A stretch of DNA of 64,000 nucleotides, from positions 62,001 to 126,000 of the forward strand of contig JAJZES010000003.1 in assembly GCA_021845985.1 (NCBI GenBank), in the 5' to 3' direction. Below the pieces are notes generated by a model. It had not been told where the DNA came from, did no database searches, and saw nothing but the letters and a program-made list of their open reading frames with translations. Each line of letters opens with the position of its first letter. The first letter of the stretch is position 1. Below are positions 37,249-45,753 of this stretch, in pieces. Source of the stretch: Pseudomonadota bacterium. Lineage in GTDB: Bacteria; Pseudomonadota; Alphaproteobacteria; Acetobacterales; Acetobacteraceae. Made by a program: the position numbers and the translations under genes.

Positions 37249-37274
37249 GGGCGGCACCACGGCGGGCGCCGCCC
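37249..37274 (+). terminator. Candidate transcript-end hairpin
   Basis: GGGCGGC pairs with GCCGCCC across a 12-base loop, 8 bp after the VOC stop codon. A second small stem CGCCT-CGAA-AGGCG follows at 37291-37304. Neither has a T-run. The remaining 90 bp up to the next gene show nothing else. Confidence 0.35.
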
Positions 37275-37393
37275 AGTTCAGGTAAGGGAACGCCTCGAAA
37301 GGCGGACGGGCGGCGAACACCGCACCGTCACGCTTCGATGTAGTCCGCTGCGGCCCATTTACAAATGAACTCCAGGCAAGCCGAGGGGGCAGA

Positions 37394-38221
37394 ATGAACC
37401 AGGCGGATGCGACGACGGTGCTGCCAGTGCCAGTGATTGATCATGTCGTGATCAACGTGCACGACCAGATGGCGGCGGTGGCGGCGGCTTTTCATCGGCT
37501 CGGCTTCGCGCTCACCCCGCAGGGGCGACATACGCTCGGCTCGATCAACCATTTGGCTATGTTCGGGCCGGATTACCTGGAGCTGTGGGGCGTCCCCGAC
37601 GGCGAGCCTGATCACACGGATGTGAAGGATTGGCCGACAGGGTTGAATGCCGTGGTGTTCGCCACCGATGACGCGACGGCGCTGCATGCGGCGCTGACCG
37701 CGGTGGGGGTGCCGGCGCTGCCGCCGCTCGGTTTCTCGCGCCCGGTGGCGACGCCGGCCGGGCCGACCGATGCGGCGTTCCGCATCGTCCGCCTGCCGCC
37801 GCCGACGACGCCGGCCGGGCGGCTGTTTTTCTGCCAGCATCTGACCCGCGCCGCGGTGTGGCAGGATCGCTGGCGCCGGCACCCGAACGGGGTGCTCGGT
37901 ATCGCCGGGGTGGAGATTGCCGCCCAGCAGCCGGAGATCATCGCGGCGCTGTGGCGGCGCATGTTCGGCCCGGCGGCGGTGGTGCCGATCGCCGGTGGCG
38001 TGCGGCTGCTGGCCGGTCTGGCCAATATTGATGTGCTCGGCGAAGTGCCGCCGGACGGCCGGGCGGCGGCGATGACCGGTCTGCGGCTGCGCGTCGCCGC
38101 GCTCGACCACACTGCCGACGTGCTGCGCGCCGGCGGCATCGCGATGACGCTCGCCGATGGGCGGCTGAGGGTGCCGGCGGCGGCGGCGTGCGGGGTGGCG
38201 CTCAGCTTTGCTGCCGGCTGA
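37394..38221 (+). CDS. VOC-family protein (Glyoxalase_3-like)
   Basis: A 275-residue protein whose first domain reads IDHVVINVHDQMAAVAAAFHRLG, then NHLAMFGPDYLELWGVPDG, a layout seen in Glyoxalase_3-type proteins of unknown function. The second half repeats the fold weakly (VLGIAGVEIAAQQPEI, ALDHTADVLRAGG). His17 and Glu66 are likely metal ligands. ATG 37394 follows GAGGGGGC. It stands alone between two short gaps. Confidence 0.8.
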   Translation: MNQADATTVLPVPVIDHVVINVHDQMAAVAAAFHRLGFALTPQGRHTLGSINHLAMFGPDYLELWGVPDGEPDHTDVKDWPTGLNAVVFATDDATALHAALTAVGVPALPPLGFSRPVATPAGPTDAAFRIVRLPPPTTPAGRLFFCQHLTRAAVWQDRWRRHPNGVLGIAGVEIAAQQPEIIAALWRRMFGPAAVVPIAGGVRLLAGLANIDVLGEVPPDGRAAAMTGLRLRVAALDHTADVLRAGGIAMTLADGRLRVPAAAACGVALSFAAG

Positions 38222-38404
38222 GTCGGCGGGGCATTCTTGCCGCGGTGCAGCATGACGAAAGAATATTGCGCGACCCGGCGCGGCGCCCTCGGGCGCTGGC
38301 GCAGGCGATGGTCCGGCGCGACGTGATCATGCGATTTTCGCGCGGGCCTTCAACCTCTCCCGCACGCTGCCTATGGTTTGACCAAAGCCGATGAGGGCGC
38401 GTGG

Positions 38405-41400
38405 ATGAAACACTCTGCGGTCTCGCTTGACGACAAATACCGGATTGAGGTCGCGCGCGTGTTCCTGACCGGCACGCAGGCGCTGGTGCGGCTGCCGTTG
38501 CTGCAGCGGGCGCTGGATGTCGCGGCCGGGCGCAACACCGCCGGCTTTGTTTCCGGCTATCGCGGCTCGCCGCTCGGCGGCCTCGACATTCAACTCTGGC
38601 ACGCCAGCACGCCGCTGGAGGCCAGCCACATCCATTTTCAGCCGGGGGTCAACGAGGATCTGGCGGCGACGGCGATCTGGGGCACGCAGCAGGCGGCGCT
38701 GCTGCCGGGCGCGCGCTATGACGGCGTGTTCGCGCTGTGGTACGGCAAGGGGCCGGGCGTCGATCGCAGCGGCGACGTGTTCAAGCACGCCAATTTCGCC
38801 GGCACCTCGCCGAGCGGCGGCGTGCTGCTGGTGGCTGGCGACGACCATGCCTGCAAATCCTCGACGGTGCCGCATCAGAGCGAGCCGGCCTTCGCCGCGG
38901 CGCTGATCCCGGTGCTGGCGCCGGCCGATATCGGCGACATTCTCAGCCTCGGCCTGCACGGCTGGGCGATGTCGCGCTGGTCCGGGCGCTATGTCGGCTT
39001 CAAGACCGTGGCCGACGTGGTCGACAGCTCGGCCTCGACCGAATTCGACCTTGCCGGGTTCAGCAGCCTGCTGCCGGGCGTTGTGCCGCCGCCGGTGCAT
39101 ATCCGCACCGGCGACCTGCCGATGCAGATGGAGGCGCGCATCCATGCGCTCGGCCTGCCGGCGGCGCAGGACTATGCCCGCGCCAACCGGCTCGACCGCG
39201 TCATGCTCGATCCGGCCGATCCGGCGCTCGGCATCATCACCTATGGCAAGACCTATCACGACACCCGCCAGGCGCTGGCCGATCTCGGCGGCGCGCCGGT
39301 GCGGCTGCTGAAACTGGCGCTGACCTGGCCGGTCGATCCGGCGACCATCCGCGGCTTCGCCGCCGGCCTGCGGGAAATCATCGTCGTCGAGGAGAAATCG
39401 GCGTTCGTCGAGCAGCAGGTGCGCGACATCCTCTACGACATGGCCGAGCGGCCGCGGGTGCTTGGCCGGCGCGACGAGGCCGGCGCGGTGCTGCTGCATG
39501 CCGGCGGCGAGCTGTCGTCCGACGACATCGCCCGCGCCCTTGCCGGCCGGCTGCCGCAGACCGAGGCACTGGCGGCGCGCCGCGCCGATCTCGACGCGCA
39601 GACGGCGCGGCTGGCGCGCAGCGAGGTCGCGGCGGTGCGCAAGCCGTATTTCTGCTCCGGCTGTCCGCACAGCACTTCCACCAAAGTCATCGACGGCAGC
39701 CGCGCGATGGCCGGCATCGGCTGCCATTACATGGCGCGCTTCATGGACCGCTCGACCGAGTTCTACAGCCAGATGGGCGGCGAGGGCGTCGCCTGGATCG
39801 GTCAGGCGCCGTTCACCGAGGAAACCCACGTCTTCGCCAATCTCGGTGACGGCACCTACTATCATTCGGGCTACATGGCGATCCGCGCGGCCGTCGCCGC
39901 CGGCGTCAACATCACCTACAAGCTGCTGTTCAACGACGCCGTGGCGATGACCGGCGGGCAGCCGGTGGACGGGCCGGCGACGGTGCCGCAGATCACTCGC
40001 CAGCTCGCCGCCGAAGGCGTGGTCAAGATCGCCGTCGTCACCGACGAGCCGGAGAAACATGCCGGCGTCACTGATTTCGCCGCTGGCGTCACGCTGCATC
40101 ACCGCAGCGCGCTGGCCGAGGTCGAGCGCGCGTTCCGCGACACGCCGGGCTGCACCGTCATCGTCTATGACCAGACCTGCGCCTCGGAGAAGCGGCGGCG
40201 GCGCAAGCGCGGCACCTATCCCGATCCGCCGAAGCGCGCCTTCATCAACGCCGATGTCTGCGAGGGTTGCGGCGATTGCTCGCAGACCTCCAACTGCCTG
40301 TCGGTGACGCCGCTGGAAACCCCGCTCGGCACCAAGCGGCAGATCGACCAATCGACCTGCAACAAGGATTTCTCCTGCGTCGAGGGCTTCTGCCCGAGTT
40401 TCGTCACCGTGCATGGCGGCACGCTGCGCCGCCGCGCCCGCGTCACCCCCGACGATGCCTCGCTGCCCGAGCCGGTGCTGCCGCCGCTGGCGGCGCCGTG
40501 GAGCATGTTGGTCACCGGCATCGGCGGCACCGGCATCGTCACCATCGGCGCGCTGCTCGGCATGGCGGCGCACAGCGAGGGGCGGCAGGTCAGCGTGCTC
40601 GACATCACCGGCATGGCGCAGAAGGGCGGCAGCGTGTGGAGCAACATCCGCATCGCCGCCGAGGCCGAGGCGCTGCACGGGCTGCATGTCGGGCAGGGGC
40701 GGGCGGACGTGCTGCTCGGCTGCGACCTTGTCGGCTCGGCCGGGCACGAGGCGCTGGCCACGCTGCGCCAGGGCGCGTCGCGGGTGGTGCTGAACACGCA
40801 TGAGACGAGCACCGCCGATTTCGTGCTCGATGGCAGCTATCGTCTGCCGGCGGCACGGCTGCGGCGCAGCGTGGTGGAGGCGGCCGGCGCGGCCAATGTC
40901 GATCAGCTGGATGCCACCGCGCTGGCCGCCGGCCTGCTCGGCGATGCGCAGGGCGCCAATATTTTTCTGCTCGGCTTCGCCTGGCAGAAGGGGCTGATCC
41001 CGCTGGCGCGCGACAGTCTGCTGGATGCCATCCGACTGAACGGGACCGCGGTGGAGGCCAACCTTGCCGCGTTCGCCTGGGGGCGGCTGGCCGCCACTGA
41101 CCTGCCGCGCGTTGCCGCCGCCGCGGGCGTCGCCGAGCCGCGCACGACGCCGCGCACGCTCGACGAGATCGTCGCCGAACGCATGGCGCATCTGACCGCC
41201 TATCAGAGCCGGCGCTACGCCCGGCGCTATCGGGCGCTGGTCGATCGGGTGCGCGAGGTGGAGGGCCGCATGTTCTCCGGCTCCACCGCGCTCACCGAGG
41301 CGGTCGCGCGCGGCTATGCCAAGCTGCTGGCCTACAAGGACGAATACGAGGTGGCGCGACTCTACCGCGGCGCCGCCTTCCAGAGCGCGCTGGCGGCGCA

Positions 41401-41818
41401 GTTCGAGGGGGCGGAGCGGATCGAGGTGCATCTCGCCCCGCCGCTGCTGGCGCGACGCGACCCGCGCACCGGGCGGCTGCAGAAGCGGGCCTATGGCCCC
41501 TGGGTGCTGAGCGCGTTCCGCCTGCTGGCACCGCTGAAACTGCTGCGCGGCACGCGGCTCGACCCGTTCGGCCGCACCGAGGAGCGGCGGGCCGAGCGGC
41601 GGTTGATCGGCGAGTATGAGGGCGATGTCGCCACCATGCTCGATCGCCTGTCGCCGGCAACGCTGGCCGCCGCGGTGGCGCTCGCCGGCCTGCCGGAGCG
41701 CATCCGCGGCTTCGGGCATGTCAAGGAGAAGGCGACGCGCGAAGCCACGGCCGAACGCGCCCGCCTGCTCGCCCTGCTGGAGCAGCCGGCGCCGGCGCTG
41801 CGGATGGCCGCCGAGTAG
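38405..41818 (+). CDS. Fused indolepyruvate ferredoxin oxidoreductase (IorAB-like)
   Basis: This large 1137-residue 2-oxoacid:acceptor oxidoreductase decarboxylates aryl-pyruvates from aromatic amino acids to aryl-acetyl-CoA. Domains in order: pyrimidine-binding part (SGYRGSPLGGLDIQLW, PGVNEDLAATAIWGTQQ), thiamine diphosphate part (FCSGCPHSTSTKV, GEGVAWIGQAPFTEE, NLGDGTYYHSG), ferredoxin-like cysteines (VCEGCGDCSQTSNC, CNKDFSCVEGFCP), then the gamma domain (TGIGGTGIVTIGALLGMAAH). ATG 38405 begins MKHSAVSLDDKY, after GAGGG; a TTG nine codons earlier is open too. Confidence 0.93.
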   Translation: MKHSAVSLDDKYRIEVARVFLTGTQALVRLPLLQRALDVAAGRNTAGFVSGYRGSPLGGLDIQLWHASTPLEASHIHFQPGVNEDLAATAIWGTQQAALLPGARYDGVFALWYGKGPGVDRSGDVFKHANFAGTSPSGGVLLVAGDDHACKSSTVPHQSEPAFAAALIPVLAPADIGDILSLGLHGWAMSRWSGRYVGFKTVADVVDSSASTEFDLAGFSSLLPGVVPPPVHIRTGDLPMQMEARIHALGLPAAQDYARANRLDRVMLDPADPALGIITYGKTYHDTRQALADLGGAPVRLLKLALTWPVDPATIRGFAAGLREIIVVEEKSAFVEQQVRDILYDMAERPRVLGRRDEAGAVLLHAGGELSSDDIARALAGRLPQTEALAARRADLDAQTARLARSEVAAVRKPYFCSGCPHSTSTKVIDGSRAMAGIGCHYMARFMDRSTEFYSQMGGEGVAWIGQAPFTEETHVFANLGDGTYYHSGYMAIRAAVAAGVNITYKLLFNDAVAMTGGQPVDGPATVPQITRQLAAEGVVKIAVVTDEPEKHAGVTDFAAGVTLHHRSALAEVERAFRDTPGCTVIVYDQTCASEKRRRRKRGTYPDPPKRAFINADVCEGCGDCSQTSNCLSVTPLETPLGTKRQIDQSTCNKDFSCVEGFCPSFVTVHGGTLRRRARVTPDDASLPEPVLPPLAAPWSMLVTGIGGTGIVTIGALLGMAAHSEGRQVSVLDITGMAQKGGSVWSNIRIAAEAEALHGLHVGQGRADVLLGCDLVGSAGHEALATLRQGASRVVLNTHETSTADFVLDGSYRLPAARLRRSVVEAAGAANVDQLDATALAAGLLGDAQGANIFLLGFAWQKGLIPLARDSLLDAIRLNGTAVEANLAAFAWGRLAATDLPRVAAAAGVAEPRTTPRTLDEIVAERMAHLTAYQSRRYARRYRALVDRVREVEGRMFSGSTALTEAVARGYAKLLAYKDEYEVARLYRGAAFQSALAAQFEGAERIEVHLAPPLLARRDPRTGRLQKRAYGPWVLSAFRLLAPLKLLRGTRLDPFGRTEERRAERRLIGEYEGDVATMLDRLSPATLAAAVALAGLPERIRGFGHVKEKATREATAERARLLALLEQPAPALRMAAE

Positions 41819-41824
41819 CTGGCG

Positions 41825-42436
41825 CTACCCCACCCGATAGACCTGCCCGGTCTGCCGCCCCTCGATGCTGCGGCTGTAGGCCAGGGCCGCGTCGGCCGCC
41901 GCCACCGGGCGGAAGCCGCGGAAGAACGGGCCGTAATCCGCCATCGATTCGCTCAGCACGCCCGGGCTGACGCAATTGATCCGCAGGCCGCGCGGCAGTT
42001 CGATGGCCGCGGCGCGGACGAACGCCTCGAGGGCGCCGTTGACCATGCTCGCCGAGGAGCCGGCGGCGATCGGCGAGTCGGCAAGAATGCCGCTGATCAG
42101 GGTGATCGAGCCGCCCTCCCGCAGCACGTCGCGCGCCGCCAGCGTCAGGTTGACCTGACCCATCAGCTTGTCGGCGAGGCCGAGCGTATAGACCGACTCG
42201 CCGATGGCGGCCGGCGTGATGGCGTCGAGCGGACGGAAATTGACGTGCCCGGCGGCGCAGGCGACCGCGTCCAGCTCCCCGCATCCGGCCAGGGCCGCGG
42301 CGATGCTGGCCGGGTCGGTGATATCGAGCGTCAGCGCGGCGTTGCGCCCGGCAGCGATGATCTCGTGGCGTGAGCCAAGTTCCGCCGCCACCGCCCGCCC
42401 GAGCGTGCCGCCGGCGCCGACCAGCAGGATGCGCAT
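41825..42436 (-). CDS. Short SDR-family oxidoreductase
   Basis: A compact 203-residue Rossmann protein. The N-terminal motif is RILLVGAGGTLGRAVAAEL, then LDITDPASIAAAL and CAAGHVNFRPL. The usual Tyr-x3-Lys pair is missing, as SSASMVNGALEAF stands where YSASKAAL is expected, so it may be catalytically altered. INCVSPGVLSESM is the usual post-active-site phrase. It is convergent with the ferredoxin oxidoreductase gene (6 bp gap). Confidence 0.82.
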   Translation of the reverse strand: MRILLVGAGGTLGRAVAAELGSRHEIIAAGRNAALTLDITDPASIAAALAGCGELDAVACAAGHVNFRPLDAITPAAIGESVYTLGLADKLMGQVNLTLAARDVLREGGSITLISGILADSPIAAGSSASMVNGALEAFVRAAAIELPRGLRINCVSPGVLSESMADYGPFFRGFRPVAAADAALAYSRSIEGRQTGQVYRVG

Positions 42437-42756
42437 GTCCCGTCTCCCTGTTTTGCCGCAACAGCCTATCGGCCCGCGGCCGGCGTTGCCATCTCCGGCG
42501 CAGTCGGCCAGGAAGAGCCTGACAGCAGCTCGTCTCCGGCGGCGCCGAGCATCAGGGGCCGGACGGCGACGGCCCGGTCGCCGTGATCGTCCGCAGATCG
42601 TGACGCATGCGTTATTTGTCAGAAAGAGTCATATTGCTACGGTTGAACAACAGACGATCCGGACATTTTTTGACAAAACAAGAGTATGAACATCGTTTAT
42701 GTCCGCTTAGGCTTTATCTGCGATATAGCCCACGAAACGAAATCGGACACGGTCCA
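42437..42756 (+). promoter_or_regulatory. AT-rich intergenic control region upstream of the second MarR-like gene
   Basis: The 320-bp gap between divergent genes holds no gene. From about 42600 it becomes clearly AT-rich. It contains a 10-bp palindrome ACGCATGCGT at 42603-42612 and a good -35 element TTGACA at 42670-42675, but no convincing -10 at standard spacing; GATATAG about 50 bp further on may be an independent -10. The region is likely the promoter/operator of the regulator that follows. Confidence 0.35.
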
Positions 42757-43206
42757 ATGATGCACAAGACAGCCCTCGCCGTCAGTCGCTCGATCAAGAC
42801 TGTGGTGGATGAACCGACCCAGTCCGCCGCGCTCGATTTGCCGCAGGCGACGCTCGCCGCGGCGTCCGAGCCGCGCATGGTGGTGCTGCACGGCACCTTG
42901 CTGGCGCTGGTCCGCCGCGACGGGCGCGACCTCACCGCCCGCCAGCTCACCGCGTTTCTGACGGTGTATATGGACGAGGCCACCCACACGGTCAGCAGCC
43001 TTGCCGAGCTGCTGCACATCTCGCGACCGGGCGTCACCCGGATCATGGACCGGCTGGTACAGTTCGATCTGGTGTCGCGCGAAGAAGACCGCGAAGACCG
43101 CCGCCGCGTGCTGGTCCGCCGCACCTCGCGCGGTGCGGTGTTCTTCCGCGAACTCGCCAGCATCACCAACAGCGTCTCGGCCGAGGATGGGCTGATCGTC
43201 GCCTGA
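42757..43206 (+). CDS. MarR-like winged-helix regulator (paralogue of the 33872 gene)
   Basis: A 149-residue protein with MarR-type core ARQLTAFLTVYMDEATHTV, recognition helix LLHISRPGVTRIMDRL and wing REEDREDRRRVLVRRTSRG. The first 45 residues are a variable leader. Tandem ATGs at 42757 and 42760 serve as start. Related to the regulator at 33872 along the whole core. It is convergent with an IlvD/Edd dehydratase gene (10-bp gap), and no clear target operon sits beside it. Confidence 0.82.
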   Translation: MMHKTALAVSRSIKTVVDEPTQSAALDLPQATLAAASEPRMVVLHGTLLALVRRDGRDLTARQLTAFLTVYMDEATHTVSSLAELLHISRPGVTRIMDRLVQFDLVSREEDREDRRRVLVRRTSRGAVFFRELASITNSVSAEDGLIVA

Positions 43207-43216
43207 GCTACCGACC

Positions 43217-44914
43217 CTACCGGCCAGGGCGGCAAAACGCGAAATCGCAGCCCTGGTCGGCCTGGAGCACCTGCTCCAGGAACAGCCGCAGATAGCCGCG
43301 GCCGCCGCCCTCGGGCGGCGGCGGCGGTGTCCACAGGGCGCGGCGGCGCGCCATCTCCTCCGGCGGGACCAGCAGGTCGATGCGCCTCGCCTCAGCATCC
43401 AGGCGGATGCGGTCGCCGGTTTCGACCAACCCCAGCGGCCCGCCGATCGCCGCCTCCGGCATCGCGTGCAAGACGATGGTGCCGAAGGCGGTGCCGCTCA
43501 TCCGCGCATCCGACAGCCGCACCATGTCCTTGACGCCGGCCTCTGCCAGTTTGCGCGGGATCGGCAGGTAGCCGGCCTCCGGCATGCCCGGCGCGCCCTT
43601 GGGCCCGGCATTGCGCAGCACCAGCACGTCGTCGGCGGCGACCTCCAGCGTCGGGTCGTCGATGCGTGCGGCGAGGTCGGCGAGGCCGTCGAACACCACC
43701 GCCCGGCCCTCATGCTGCAACAGCCGCGGCGTCGCCGCCGAGCGTTTCAGCAGCGCCCCGCCGGGCGCAAGGCTGCCATGCAGCACCGCCAGCCCGCCGC
43801 CGACATGGATCGGCGCATCCCGCCCCCGAATCACGTCCTGCCCCGGCACCATTTCGGCACCGGCGATGATGTCGGCCAGCGTGCCGCCGGCGATGCTGCG
43901 CTGGCTGGTGTCGAGCCGCGGCGCCAGTTCGGCCAGTAGCCGGGGCACGCCGCCGGCCCAGTGGAAATGCTCCATGTAATGGCTGCCGGTCGGTTTGAGA
44001 TCGAGCAGCACCGGCACCTCGCGCCCCAGCCGGTCGAACGCGTCAAGGTCGATGTCGATGCCGAGCCGGCCGGCAATCGCGGTGAAATGGATCAGCGCAT
44101 TGGTCGAGCCGCCGATCGCCTGCAGCACCGTCAGCGCGTTACGAAAGGCGGCCGGGGTGAGGATGTCGCGCGGCGTCGTCCCCTCCCGCGCCAACCGGAC
44201 CGCGGCGGCGCCGGAGGCTTCGGCCAGCCGCACCCGGTCGGCATGGGTCGCCGGCGCGGTACCGGCGCCGGGCAGCGCAAGCCCGATCGCCTCGGTCATG
44301 CAGGCGATGGTGCTGGCGGTGCCCATGACCATGCAGGTGCCCTTGGTCGGCGCCAGACGGCCGCTGATCGTATCCATCTCGGCGGCGTCGAGCGTGCCGG
44401 CGCGGTGCTGCGCCCACAGCCGGCGGCAATCGGTGCAGGCGCCGAGAACCTCGCCCTTGTAGTGGCCGACCAGCATCGGCCCGGTCGGCAGCACGATGGC
44501 GGGGACGTCGGCGCTGGCCGCCCCCATCATCTGCGCCGGCAGGGTCTTGTCGCAGCCGCCGATCAGCAGAACGCTGTCCATCGGCTGGGCACGGATCATC
44601 TCCTCGGTGTCCAGCGCCATCAGATTGCGCAGGAACATGCTGGTTGGGTAGGCGAAGCTTTCGTGGATGGAGATGGTCGGGAAGGCCATCGGCAGCCCGC
44701 CCGCCAGCATCACGCCGCGCTTCGCCGCGGCGATCAGGTCGGGCACGTTGCCGTGGCAGGGGTTGAAGTCGCTCGCCGTGTCGGTGATGCCGACGATCGG
44801 CCGATCGAGCGCATCGTCGGTGAAGCCCATCGCCTTGATGAAGGCGCGGCGCAGGAACAGCGAAAACCCGGCATCGCCGTAGCTGGTCAGGCCCTTGCGC
44901 AGTCCGTGTGCCAT
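43217..44914 (-). CDS. IlvD/Edd-family dehydratase (probable sugar-acid dehydratase)
   Basis: This 565-residue iron-sulfur dehydratase removes water from a dihydroxy acid. Cluster cysteines are likely in FNPCHGN, IGGCDKTLPAQMMGAASADVP and KGTCMVMGTAS. The second signature VRLSDARMSGTAFGTIVLH and PEAAIGGPLGLVETGD are present. Its shape (GFSLFLRRAFIKAMG at the N-terminus) is nearer to arabonate/xylonate/gluconate-type dehydratases than to valine-pathway IlvD, but that is an inference. ATG 44914 starts MAHGLRKGLTSYG. The 170-bp gap after it holds no gene. Confidence 0.87.
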   Translation of the reverse strand: MAHGLRKGLTSYGDAGFSLFLRRAFIKAMGFTDDALDRPIVGITDTASDFNPCHGNVPDLIAAAKRGVMLAGGLPMAFPTISIHESFAYPTSMFLRNLMALDTEEMIRAQPMDSVLLIGGCDKTLPAQMMGAASADVPAIVLPTGPMLVGHYKGEVLGACTDCRRLWAQHRAGTLDAAEMDTISGRLAPTKGTCMVMGTASTIACMTEAIGLALPGAGTAPATHADRVRLAEASGAAAVRLAREGTTPRDILTPAAFRNALTVLQAIGGSTNALIHFTAIAGRLGIDIDLDAFDRLGREVPVLLDLKPTGSHYMEHFHWAGGVPRLLAELAPRLDTSQRSIAGGTLADIIAGAEMVPGQDVIRGRDAPIHVGGGLAVLHGSLAPGGALLKRSAATPRLLQHEGRAVVFDGLADLAARIDDPTLEVAADDVLVLRNAGPKGAPGMPEAGYLPIPRKLAEAGVKDMVRLSDARMSGTAFGTIVLHAMPEAAIGGPLGLVETGDRIRLDAEARRIDLLVPPEEMARRRALWTPPPPPEGGGRGYLRLFLEQVLQADQGCDFAFCRPGR

Positions 44915-45084
44915 GGCGCCGCTCCGTGTCGTACCGCGGCAGGCTACCGTCCCGCGCCGCGATTGTCAGGCGCCGGCCGGCGTCCCTGGATGCGCAGAGG
45001 ATTCAGATGCGCATTGACCAGGGTTTATGTTTCTGTATCGTCCTTATGCGCCGGGCGGCGCTTCGGGACAGGCGGGGAAGCGGC

Positions 45085-45753
45085 ATGGGTCGGGCGAATC
45101 GGGCTTGGTTGCTGTCGGTGGCAGTGCTGGGGTTGCTGTCCACGTCCGGGCGGGCGGCGGTGCTGTATGACAATCTGACGACCTCGATCACCACTGCCGA
45201 TTGCCGCTGGGAAGATGCCTGCGCCGCCCTGCACTTTCCGGGCGATACCATATTTGCCGCCCAGCAGTTCACCGTTGCCGGCACGGCGAGCCTCGCCGGC
45301 GCAAGCGTCGATGCCCTGTTCGGCCCCAATGCGACGATCGGGGATTTCAACTGGGCGCTCTATGCCGCGCAGTCGAACCTGCCCACCGGCGGGGCGCTGT
45401 ATTCCGGCTCCTCCAGCGTGGCCACCACCACCGCCGTCACCACAAGCATCACCGAGATCAGCCTCGGCATCAGTGCCACCCTCGCGCCTGGGACGTATTT
45501 CTTCGCCATCCAGGCGGTCGCCGGGACCGGGGGGTTTGTCTATCTGTACGATGGTCCGGTCGCCGCCGGGGGGGCGACGACCTACGACGGCGGCACATCC
45601 TGGTCGGCGGGTTACGTTGGCGGAAGCAATACCAGCATCGCCCTGGCCCTGTCGGGGACCGAGGCGGCGCCGGTGGCCGAGCCGGTGTCGCTGGCGCTGC
45701 TTGGCAGCGCCGTGGCGGGTCTGCTGGCGGCGCGGCGCCGGCGGCAGCGCTAA
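45085..45753 (+). CDS. Secreted protein with PEP-CTERM-like sorting signal
   Basis: The 222-residue protein has a signal peptide (ANRAWLLSVAVLGLLSTSGRA, cut before AVLYDN) and a C-terminal sorting tail: VAEPVSLALLGSAVAGLLAA followed by RRRRQR. This matches the PEP-CTERM layout (Pro motif, hydrophobic helix, Arg cluster) with AEP in place of PEP. The body is Thr/Ser/Gly/Ala-rich beta-type sequence with FNWALYAAQ and GTYFFAIQAV phrases. ATG 45085 follows GGGGAAG. The stop codon overlaps that of the convergent ABC gene. Confidence 0.78.
   Translation: MGRANRAWLLSVAVLGLLSTSGRAAVLYDNLTTSITTADCRWEDACAALHFPGDTIFAAQQFTVAGTASLAGASVDALFGPNATIGDFNWALYAAQSNLPTGGALYSGSSSVATTTAVTTSITEISLGISATLAPGTYFFAIQAVAGTGGFVYLYDGPVAAGGATTYDGGTSWSAGYVGGSNTSIALALSGTEAAPVAEPVSLALLGSAVAGLLAARRRRQR

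Noticed and set aside
38327-41719. A 1130-codon open frame on the minus strand opposite the indolepyruvate oxidoreductase gene
   Set aside because: It is a shadow of the third-codon GC bias. The residues are Arg/His/Gln/Ala-rich with no domain, while the plus strand has complete motifs.
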